A stretch of 22,846 nucleotides of DNA from Thraustochytrium sp. TN22 (lineage: Eukaryota; Sar; Bigyra; Thraustochytrida; Thraustochytriidae): the NCBI GenBank assembly GCA_013306675.1, contig JABLUY010000385.1, positions 1-22,846 on the forward strand, read 5' to 3'. A program made the translations under genes and the position numbers. This document shows, piece by piece, positions 15,881 to 22,846 of this stretch; the first letter of the stretch is position 1, and every line of letters starts with the position of its first letter. The notes beneath the pieces were generated by a model, which saw only the letters and a list, made by a program, of their open reading frames with translations, did no database searches and had not been told where the DNA came from.

Positions 15881-16951
15881 CTTGCTCTTGCTTCGAATCG
15901 AAGGCAGCTCTTAGCTCTTCAGGTTACGATTTTGCTCAGCTGCCTCGCCGCCGCCGCCGCCGCCGCCGCCCGCGAACGCCGCGCGCAATCCCCCGCGCGG
16001 GCTCCCCGCTCGGCTTAATCGATCTCGGCGGTCTCCCGGCCTCCTCGGGCCACCGCCCGCGGCACTTTGCGCGCACACCCGCAGCTCGCGCTCCTGGTCC
16101 CGGCTCGCAATCTCGCGGCTGCGCGCCGGTACCAGGCCGCTTCCGGCGCGCCTCGTCCGCCTCGCGCGGCCGTCGCCAGCCAGGCCCTTCCCGACCGCCG
16201 GCCGCCGCGGCGTCCTCCGCGCCGCCCGCCGCCTGCCTGCTCGCCCACTAGCGGCGGCGTGGCGCGGTCCTCCGGCCCTGGCCTGGAACCCCGGAACGTC
16301 CGGGCCGCCCGGCGTTTTTTCCCTGAGAGCCTGGCGCGGCCCGGCCGTCCGCGGCGGACGCCTCAAAGCTCCGCGCGGCGCCGCCGACGCCGGCGCCGCC
16401 ACGACGAGGGACAGTTTCTCGCGGCTGCTCGTCGCCAGGCCTGCCGAGGTCTCGGCGTCGTGATCGCTCGGCGCCGCTCGGCCTCGCGTCGGCGCGTTGG
16501 CGAGGAGGACTAAGTTGGGACGCTTCGCGCGCGTTGGTTGGGGCGGCCGCCTTGTCGTCTCGGCCCGGCCGCGTGCTGGCGGCGGGCTGTGGCGAAGCTG
16601 CTGCTTGCCCGCGAGAGCTGCGAGCTTGCTGTGCGCCAGAGCGCGAACGGGCTCAAGGCGTGGGGGGGCGGCTGCCTTGGCGGGCGGGCCTGGCCTGGGC
16701 TGGCCTGGCTGTCTGCGCGATGTCACAGTCTCATGTCAGGAAAGGAAATGGAAGCGTTTCTGATCATAATTAGATAGCAAAGAAAAAGGCCTGCCTGCCT
16801 ACCTGCCTGCGCGCGCTCTTTCTCCCTTTGCGACGAGGAGGCGCGCGCGGTGCAGCTTGAAAACGCAGAGTAGGGCGACGCGGAGGGCGACGAGAGGAGC
16901 GAGTCGAGCTCGTGCCGAGCTCCTCCCGAGAGTTTTTCCAAAGACTCAGGA

Positions 16952-16959
16952 TCTCTCTT

Positions 16960-16996
<37 letters not shown>

Positions 16997-16998
16997 CG
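16952..16998. repeat. (TC)n-(CG)9 compound microsatellite
   Basis: A TC-rich run (16952-16980) passes directly into nine CG dinucleotides (16981-16998). The first part is a mirror-type pyrimidine tract and the second an alternating CG tract. These are classical candidates for triplex and Z-form DNA respectively. The array lies 78 bp beyond the receptor stop codon. Confidence 0.9.
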
Positions 16999-17010
16999 TC
17001 CGCCCGCACG

Positions 17011-17044
17011 CTGATCTGAGATCAGTGATTGGAATTGTACAATT
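17011..17044. repeat. Two adjacent short perfect palindromes downstream of the receptor gene
   Basis: CTGATCTGAGATCAG (17011-17025) is a 7-bp inverted repeat around one base. AATTGTACAATT (17033-17044) is a perfect 12-bp palindrome. Both lie within 65 bp after the receptor stop codon, in its probable 3' UTR, and could form hairpins in RNA or bind dimeric proteins. No AATAAA is nearby. Confidence 0.6.
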
Positions 17045-17075
17045 GTTGCTTGTCGTGACCATCCTCGGCGCTCGG

Positions 17076-20000
17076 TCAGCAGAGGGCATCGAGGTCGAGG
17101 TCGGCGCCGGGAAGGGCGGCGAGGTCGCCGGCCAGGTGGATGATGGCGCGAGGGTTGCCTGCACAGGCGGCGACCACGGGGTGCTGTGCGACCTCTTGAA
17201 GCGTGGCCTCGCGGTGGCCGAGGAGAATCTTGCGCTTGAGGTGGCGCACGAAGAGCAGCGCGGCGTCGCCGGCGTGCATGCGCGGGAGCTCGTAGTTGAC
17301 GACGTTGACGTTGAGCGTGTGGCCGAGATGCAGAGGCTCCGCGGTGGTGAGGAGGATGCGGACGCCGGCGGCGCGGTCGAGCACAGCGTGCAGCACCGAC
17401 ATGGCGAGCGGGGTCTCGCGGAAGTCGTCGAGCACGAGCAGGCAGCGCGCCTTGCGCTGCGCGAGCGCGCGCGCCAGCACATCGGCCTTGGCCATGGCGC
17501 GGCGGCGCAGGTCGCTGAGCGCGAGGCGGCGGCTGCGCTTGCGGCGCAGGAGCGCCACCTCGTCGGCGCGGAAGGCGGCCGCAGCGCCCGAGGCAGAGTC
17601 GGTGCTGTCCTGCTCGTCGTCGGACTCGCAGTCGTCCAGCAGCGGCTGGGTGGTCTCGATGGTGGCGGCCGAGACGGCGCGGCGATCCGCGTAGTGCGGC
17701 GCGTCGAGCGCGGCAGCGTCGCTGTCCTCAAAGAAGTCGAGGTCGCCGTCGCCGGCGAAGGAGGTGGCCGGCATGGCGCTGAAGCTGCGCGGCGCCGCGG
17801 CGGGCGCCTCGGCCGTGCCGGCGGGCGCCGCGATGAGCGGGTAGACGGCCTCCCAGATAGCGTCCACAAGGCGCGCGGCGCCGTGGACGGCGGCGTGCGT
17901 CTCGGCGTCGCTGGCGTTGGCGCCCGCGGTGGCCACGGCGCTGAGGCTGCCGGAGCGCGCGAGGCGGCCGCCCTGCTGCCGCTGGTGCTGGTGCTCAGCG
18001 TCGTGGTGGTGCATCTCGTGGTGGTGGTCCTTGATGACAAAGACGCCGTCGCGCATGACGGCGGCGCAGCGGCGCTGGTGCAGGTGGTGCGCAACAGCCA
18101 GCACGACCTGCGTGCGGCCGGCGCCGGCCTCCTCGGCGTGCAGCGCCACGAGGCGGCGATGCTCCTGCATGAGAGCGCGCAGCAAGGTCCACATGGCGGC
18201 GTGGCGGCCGAGGAAGTCCTCGCAGACCGGCGGCAGCGCCAGCATGCGGTCGCTGCTGGGCCAGGCGCGCGAGGGCGGCCGCGGCACGAGCGCCGCGCCG
18301 GTGGCGGGCGCGTCGCGCCAGATGACCTCGCGGTGCGCGTCGCCCTCGGGCAGCAGCACGAAGGCGTCGAGCTCGTCCTCGTCCAGCGAGGGCGAGCTCT
18401 GCACGGCCTCGCGCGCCGAGTCGAAGGCGTCGCGCACCGTGCGGCCGCAGGCGAGCGCCAGGTAAAAGGCGCCCGTGAAGATGGCGGCCACCTGGTCGCG
18501 CACGCGCTTGCGGTACGCGATGACGTGCGCCACGCCGGCCAGAGCGAACTCGCGCGCCGCCGCCTCCGAGTTGCAGGCGTTGAGCACCACGAGCCGCAGC
18601 GTGCCGAGCGACCGCTGCGTCAGCGTCGACCGCAGCAGCCCGCGCAGCATCTCCATGCTCACGGCGTGCAGCTGGCCGGCCGAGTCCTCGAAGGCGACGA
18701 ACTTCTTCGTGCAGTGCCCGCTAAAGTGCAGGACGCGCGCGCGGTTCAGCGTCATGATGGTGTGGAAGGACTCCACCGTGGCGCACGAGACCGTCACGGG
18801 CACCTCGGCGCCGGCGGCGCGCCGCGACGCGCGCGCCGCATTGTGCAGGCTGCGCCGCAGCAGGCCGTACTCGCGGCGGATGTCCAGGCCCTGGATCGGC
18901 CTCACCTGCGCGGTCGCGGCGCCCGCGGACGGGCCTTGGCCCTGGCGGCCTGCCGCCGCCGCCGCCCCTGCCGTTGGCTCCTCATGCGAAGTCATGACGA
19001 GCGGCGAGGCGAACAAGAGGTGCACGACGCCCTCCTCCGCGGCCGGGTTGCACATGGACGAGGACGCCGAGGACGCCGAGGACGATCGCTCTCCCTCCAG
19101 CATCGGCAGCAGGCTGTCGCCGACGTCCATCTCGTGCAGAAAGGGGACACCGTCCGAGGTCGCGCGCATCGGCATGAGCGAGGGCAGCGCCGCGTGCGGC
19201 TGCGTCTGCTGCGCCTGCATCTGCTGCTCCAGCAGGGCGGCGAGCTGGCCCGCATCCGGGGCGCCGTCCAGCGGCAACTCGTCCAGGTCCTCGCCCTCGG
19301 CCTCGGCCTCGCACTCGTTCGCAAGGCGCCCGGACACCGACGCGGGCGGCGACGGTGCTGGTGGCGCGCCCAGTGGGCCACCGGCGGGCCGCTTCTTGTG
19401 AAGCTGCGAGGCGGCGGCACCACCCGCGCTGCCCGTCGAGATGCTCCGGCGCGCAGCCGCCGCCTTGCGCGAGGTCGGCGAGAGGTCGACGGCTGGCATG
19501 AGGTCCCCGCTGCCGCTGCCGCTGCTGCTGCTGGCGTCTTCGTCCGCGTCCTCCAGGGCCACGTACGGGTTCCGGCGGCGGTAAAACAGCGTCAGGAGCA
19601 CGAAGCCCACCACCATGAAGGCGGCCTGGAAGGCGGGCTGCGCCAGGCGGCGCAGCATGGACTCCTCGCAAAAGGGGCCGGCGAAGCCAAAGGCGCACTC
19701 GCAGTCGCCGTCGACGCAGTCGCCGCGGCCCGAGCAGACCTCGCCTCCGTGGCCCGCCATGCAGGCGACGGCGGCCGGGTTCTTGACCTCGGCGCCAAAG
19801 ACCTGAAGGTCGTGCACCTTGAGCTGGCCGAAGCTGAGGCGCTGCACGCGCACGAAGGCGCATGGGCTGTGCACGTGCATGCTGAAGTTGGCCGAGTCCT
19901 GCAGGACGACCTTCTTCCAGCTGAACGGCAGCTGCGAGACGTCGGCCACCGGGTCGGCGGTGGTCGAGTCCGTGCACCAGACGAGCAGCTTGTTGTCCGG

Positions 20001-20627
20001 CGCCGAGTTGTCCACGTTGACGCCAAAGGAGATGTGGTCCACGTAGTACAGGCCCTCGAGGTCAACGATCACGTACGGCGAGTCCTCACTGGCCGTCGCG
20101 ATGAGCTGTTGCTCCTCGGTGAGCCTGCAAAAGGTGCCAGCCGCCGAGGCCGAGGACGACTGCAGGCACGTCTTGTTGAGCGCCACGTTGGGCAGGAAGT
20201 CGGCCGGGTCGTCGCGGCCGTCCTCGGTCTCGAAGGCAGGCCGCGCGCGCGCGAAGCTCGAGCCCAGTGGCGTTGGCGACAGCGACACCGAGTGCAGCTG
20301 GCGCCAGCGCGCCGCCTCCTCCTCGCTGGCCGCCCTGTACGGGGTGCCGACCTGGGGCGACGCCGCCGGCGTGCCCACGAAGCCCGGGTAGCCCCACGCG
20401 AGCTGTCGCTCGCGGTCCTCGTCCTCGACGTCCTGCATGAATTCACGCTCCAGCTCCTCGCTGCGCGTGGGCCGCGGCGCCGCGGCGCCCGCCTGCTGCG
20501 CGCCGACCTGCTCCAGCAGGCGCGGCGACATGGCGGGTGTCAAGGCGCCCTCGGCCAGGCACATGCACATGGTGCACGTCACATTCGCCATGAGCGCCGC
20601 CGCATACAGCACGCGCGCCCTGGTCAT
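17076..20627 (-). CDS. Putative single-pass receptor: discoidin-like/EGF ectodomain with intracellular CHAT protease and NB-ARC/STAND-like module
   Basis: This 1,183-residue intronless protein starts at the only ATG before the first domain (20627, context AAAATGACC). A signal peptide covers ~1-28 (MTRARVLYAAALMANVTC). A galactose-binding (F5/8 type C)-like beta-domain spans ~145-281 (NVALNKTC, PYVIVDLEGLYYVDHISFG, LQVFGAEV). An EGF-like domain has six Cys at 289, 298, 304, 309, 311 and 320. A membrane helix lies at ~333-349, followed by YRRR. After a low-complexity linker comes a CHAT domain (~531-763) with the dyad motifs LHFSGH (His638) and VVLNACNS (Cys685). An NB-ARC/STAND-like module runs from ~803: DFLGRH, degenerate P-loop AGAGRT, a His-rich insert (867-887), Walker B CLLVLDDF (Asp1067, Asp1068), VRILLTT, and CAGNPRAI. 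No TPR, WD40 or LRR follows. By family analogy I infer a surface sensor that activates an internal protease, in defence or cell death. The ligand and substrate are unknown. Confidence 0.88.
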   Translation of the reverse strand: MTRARVLYAAALMANVTCTMCMCLAEGALTPAMSPRLLEQVGAQQAGAAAPRPTRSEELEREFMQDVEDEDRERQLAWGYPGFVGTPAASPQVGTPYRAASEEEAARWRQLHSVSLSPTPLGSSFARARPAFETEDGRDDPADFLPNVALNKTCLQSSSASAAGTFCRLTEEQQLIATASEDSPYVIVDLEGLYYVDHISFGVNVDNSAPDNKLLVWCTDSTTADPVADVSQLPFSWKKVVLQDSANFSMHVHSPCAFVRVQRLSFGQLKVHDLQVFGAEVKNPAAVACMAGHGGEVCSGRGDCVDGDCECAFGFAGPFCEESMLRRLAQPAFQAAFMVVGFVLLTLFYRRRNPYVALEDADEDASSSSGSGSGDLMPAVDLSPTSRKAAAARRSISTGSAGGAAASQLHKKRPAGGPLGAPPAPSPPASVSGRLANECEAEAEGEDLDELPLDGAPDAGQLAALLEQQMQAQQTQPHAALPSLMPMRATSDGVPFLHEMDVGDSLLPMLEGERSSSASSASSSMCNPAAEEGVVHLLFASPLVMTSHEEPTAGAAAAAGRQGQGPSAGAATAQVRPIQGLDIRREYGLLRRSLHNAARASRRAAGAEVPVTVSCATVESFHTIMTLNRARVLHFSGHCTKKFVAFEDSAGQLHAVSMEMLRGLLRSTLTQRSLGTLRLVVLNACNSEAAAREFALAGVAHVIAYRKRVRDQVAAIFTGAFYLALACGRTVRDAFDSAREAVQSSPSLDEDELDAFVLLPEGDAHREVIWRDAPATGAALVPRPPSRAWPSSDRMLALPPVCEDFLGRHAAMWTLLRALMQEHRRLVALHAEEAGAGRTQVVLAVAHHLHQRRCAAVMRDGVFVIKDHHHEMHHHDAEHQHQRQQGGRLARSGSLSAVATAGANASDAETHAAVHGAARLVDAIWEAVYPLIAAPAGTAEAPAAAPRSFSAMPATSFAGDGDLDFFEDSDAAALDAPHYADRRAVSAATIETTQPLLDDCESDDEQDSTDSASGAAAAFRADEVALLRRKRSRRLALSDLRRRAMAKADVLARALAQRKARCLLVLDDFRETPLAMSVLHAVLDRAAGVRILLTTAEPLHLGHTLNVNVVNYELPRMHAGDAALLFVRHLKRKILLGHREATLQEVAQHPVVAACAGNPRAIIHLAGDLAALPGADLDLDALC

Positions 20628-21270
20628 TTTTCTTTTGCTCCCGGCGCTGCTGCCTGGGCCGCAGCCGTCGGGCCTGCGCCTCGTCCCCGCGTCCCTCTTC
20701 CCCGTCTCGTGCTTGACTACGGACGCGCCGCTGGTCTTCCCAGGAGGGGAAGTTGAAGGGGGAATAGGAGGAGCGCGCGTCCGGCCCGGCCGCGCGGGCC
20801 TGCGCGGCGCGCTGCCCGTTTGCTCTTTGCTGCCCGCGCGTGCGGCCGCCCGGTGGGCTTTGCGATTCTTCAAGACAGGCTTGACGCGTCTCTGTGGACG
20901 CCCGGGCCGTCGGCGCCGGACGGCTCGCGCGTTCGCCTTGGCGGCGGCGCCGCAGCTCCGAGTTCGAGTCGAGTCGGCCTGAGCCCAGGCTGGCCTCAGG
21001 CTGCCTCCTCTCCAACTTCTCCGCCACTGGCAAGGCGGCCGCGAGGCCTCTGCGAGTGGCGCTCTCCCGCGCTCCGATCAGGATACCGAAGGCGGAAGAA
21101 GCGGAAGCGTGCAAGTCTTGCAAGACGCACCAGGAGAACCTGGGCGTCTGGCAAGACGCGGGAGGCGTCGCGTGCGATCTCTACACAATGCAAAATCTGG
21201 GTGGTAAAGTCGGCCGCTTCGGCGGCCGCGCCGCCTTGCGATCAGGTTCCCCTTCCTGGTAGCTATTAGC
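20628..21270 (-). promoter_or_regulatory. Upstream region of the receptor gene
   Basis: Just upstream of the start the minus strand is A-rich (GAGCAAAAGAAAAATGACC), giving a favourable start context. Further up it is GC-rich, with a GGGAAGTTGAAGGGGGAATAG purine tract on the plus strand at about 20747-20768. No TATA box was found. The reading frame stays open upstream of the chosen ATG but contains no earlier ATG. Confidence 0.4.
21211..21228. repeat. Perfect hairpin with TTCG tetraloop
   Basis: CGGCCGC-TTCG-GCGGCCG forms a 7-bp GC stem closed by C-G around TTCG. In RNA this is the exceptionally stable cUUCGg tetraloop class. It lies in apparently non-coding sequence upstream of the receptor gene. 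No flanking RNA-gene structure was recognised. Confidence 0.6.
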
Positions 21271-21760
21271 TAGCCGGAGCCGGCCTGGTGTCACGGAGGC
21301 GTGGCCCATGACGGCGCGCGCGTCGGGCCGCCTGGCCTGGCTAGTGCCCTCGGTTCGCGCCCTTGATTTGCCCAGGCTTGGCGGCCCTTTCCGTGCCAGT
21401 GCAGCGGGCAGGACTTACGCCGCTGCCAGGCCGCGGCGCGGGTGCCAGTGAGCGACGCTTCCCCGCTGGCCGAAGTGGCACGCGGCCTCGCGCGGTGACT
21501 GCAGCGACGCGAGTGGCGCCGGCAGGTGGACCCGCACTGCAGGCTGTCTCACCACTGCACCCCAGGCCCGCCAGGCTGCACTTTACCAGCGGGCCCGGGC
21601 CAGGTCTGCCACTGCAGCCAAGGCCGAGCCTCCGGCCGCACCACGAACCGAGCGGGTGGCGGCCGTGACGCGTGGCGCAGCGACGGCGCCTGTCGAGCTT
21701 CAGTCTGTTGGTTGGCTGATCGAGCCTGGTGCTGTGCAGCGGCGCATCTGGGCCGTCAAC

Positions 21761-22060
21761 ATGAAGACGGTCAAGGTGAAGCAGCGTGACACTGTGACAC
21801 CCGCAAAGAGAGCTTGCAGGCCCACGAAACAACTGCAGGCGCTGCGTTCAAGCGAGCGCTCGCGCACGCAAGAGGACAGGGCCGCGTGGCTCTCGCTCGC
21901 GCTGCGCGTCGGCGACAGCCGCAGCTTGCGGAGGAGAAGGCGAGGCTGTTCCAGAGCGCCGCGCGACGAGGCGCTGCACCACGCTAGCCTAGTAGGTAGC
22001 TCTAGCCAGCTTGTGGCGGTTCGTGATCGTTTGGGCCATGGTGGCTGGCCCGGGCCTTGA
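21761..22060 (+). CDS. Doubtful hypothetical ORF
   Basis: The frame encodes 99 residues beginning MKTVKVKQRDTVTPAKRACR and ending in WPGP. It is rich in Arg and Ser, with an RRRRR run, and has no domain, signal or membrane segment that I recognise. Start context and codon use do not stand out from background, and overlapping open frames exist. It is listed only because it is the longest ATG-initiated plus-strand frame in this end of the window. Confidence 0.12.
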   Translation: MKTVKVKQRDTVTPAKRACRPTKQLQALRSSERSRTQEDRAAWLSLALRVGDSRSLRRRRRGCSRAPRDEALHHASLVGSSSQLVAVRDRLGHGGWPGP

Positions 22061-22350
22061 GCAGCAACCGGAGCACGAGCGCGAGTAGCTCTTGCAAGAG
22101 TTCGAGGACAGCGAATCGCTCACGAAGGAGGGCCGGTACAGCGTGGACTCGCAGGCCGACCAAGCGCAGCACCTCCAAGGCCGGCAAATGAGGGAAGGAG
22201 AAGAAAATCCAAAGCGCGCGCTTTCGCAAAGGTGCTGCTGAGCTGCGAGGCCCTCGCCAGCACGGCCTCACTCGCCACCAACCGGCGCCACGAGCTTGCT
22301 CGCTGAAGTCTCGATGTCGCGCGACGTGGTGCGCAGCCGCGCAGGGTGGC

Positions 22351-22476
22351 GTATAAGTATGCGACGAGCTCACGACGTGGGCGAGCTCAGGCTCATCCTC
22401 TCGCGGCCGATCCCGTCGGCAAGCTCGCGCCGTGTCTCATGGACCATGAATCGAACCATCCACTGCTGAGGTAAGC
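22351..22476 (+). promoter_or_regulatory. Candidate promoter and first exon of a gene running off the right end
   Basis: TATAAGTA at 22351 lies 88 bp before an ATG at 22439. That frame encodes about ten residues (MDHESNHPLL) and meets GAG/GTAAGC at 22468-22476, a good match to a 5' splice-site consensus. Possible acceptors follow (CACCCAG, TGGCAG, TTCTGCAG to about 22546). All other genes here are intronless, so this would be an exception. It could easily be chance. Confidence 0.15.
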
Positions 22477-22846
22477 GCCGCCGCACCCAGCGCCGCGTCG
22501 CGCCCAAGCCACTGGCAGCGGGTGCGTGTGCTGCGTGTTCTGCAGCAGCCCCGGCCTCGGCGCTGGCAGCAGCCCACGAACGAAGCAACGCGCGCGGGGC
22601 CACGGCGCTGCGCCGCGAACCGGTGCGCCGTCTGCCGCTCGCGCTTGTCGTGGCAGAGCAACCAAGCCGACCGCCAGAGGTAGGCTGCGACCCCCCAGAC
22701 CGCCTTGCCCAGCGCGGCGCGCGCGCGACTCGGAGTGGCGTCGCTGGCGCGGGGCGGCGCGCGGCCGCGGTCGTGAGGAAGCGCTCGCCTCATGCTGGCG
22801 TAGGCGCGCAGGCGCGGCGAGCGCCGAGGTGCGCCAAGACGCGCGG

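Larger units (their letters stand above)
15881..17075. other. GC-rich intergenic region between copy 4 and the receptor gene
   Basis: This 1.2-kb gap holds the copy-4 promoter and the receptor gene's 3' end. It contains a (GCC)n run at about 15945-15970, a CpG-rich stretch to about 16720, an AT-richer patch (TGATCATAATTAGATAGC, 16761-16778), a CTGCCTAC repeat, and a CT/CG microsatellite. Open frames on both strands are Arg/Ala/Pro-rich and look compositional. No RNA gene is recognised. Confidence 0.5.
21271..22846. other. Right-end region without a convincing gene
   Basis: This 1.6-kb stretch is GC-rich to about 21700 and more mixed after that. It contains an ATG-started 99-residue plus-strand frame (21761-22060) of no recognised family and coding-like fragments in shifting frames (22038-22320). 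It also has a TATAAGTA element (22351-22358) followed by an ATG and a GAG/GTAAGC donor-like site (22439-22476). No tRNA, rRNA or mobile element was recognised. Confidence 0.45.

Noticed and set aside
16857-20756. 1,299-codon plus-strand open frame covering the receptor gene
   Set aside because: It is a codon-bias shadow of the minus-strand receptor, which has clear ordered domains. The antisense translation is low-complexity and has no recognised family.
20628-20873. N-terminal extension of the receptor to 20873
   Set aside because: The codon there is TTG, no ATG occurs before 20627, and the signal peptide begins exactly at the 20627 ATG.

Overview
This window looks like nuclear DNA from a GC-rich, gene-dense, intron-poor unicellular eukaryote. 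Every convincing gene is a single uninterrupted reading frame, and the products are eukaryotic: HAT1, the AP-2 mu subunit, a DEK1-like calpain and NDUFA4/B12D-type mitochondrial proteins. The mix of intronless GC-rich genes, a transmembrane calpain and CHAT/NB-ARC domains fits a stramenopile-type protist, perhaps a labyrinthulomycete (thraustochytrid). That assignment is inference, because nothing in the window is taxonomically diagnostic.

Layout. (1) Positions 1-218 are a polypyrimidine leader with a 9-bp tandem repeat. It precedes a giant plus-strand gene (219-7181) for a transmembrane-calpain (DEK1/TML-calpain) with about 23 membrane segments and a C-terminal cysteine-protease core. (2) On the minus strand come HAT1 (7338-8807), convergent with the calpain, and then the AP-2 mu subunit (9177-10496). 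(3) An 0.8-kb repeat-rich gap (10497-11300) holds a 119-bp-spaced duplication and a 19/21-bp minisatellite. (4) Positions 11301-15880 hold four copies of a small NDUFA4/MLRQ/B12D-like mitochondrial protein gene. Copies 1 and 2 lie in the arms of a ~490-bp inverted repeat around a 585-bp GC-rich spacer, are divergently oriented, and encode identical proteins. Copies 3 and 4 are more diverged and on the minus strand. (5) After a 1.2-kb GC-rich gap, a large minus-strand gene (17076-20627) encodes a putative single-pass receptor: signal peptide, discoidin-like domain, EGF-like domain, membrane helix, CHAT caspase-like protease and NB-ARC/STAND-like ATPase. (6) Positions 20628-22846 have no convincing gene, only weak hints of coding or pseudogene sequence and a possible promoter/first exon.

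The genes do not form an operon or an obvious pathway. The most novel item is the CHAT-NB-ARC membrane receptor: it places a prokaryote-style or immune-style protease-plus-switch inside a cell-surface protein with an extracellular ligand-binding-like region. Its nucleotide-binding loop is degenerate, and it carries a histidine-rich insert and no C-terminal repeat sensor. Second is the palindromic pair of identical mitochondrial genes with a shared promoter-proximal motif that recurs at copy 3.
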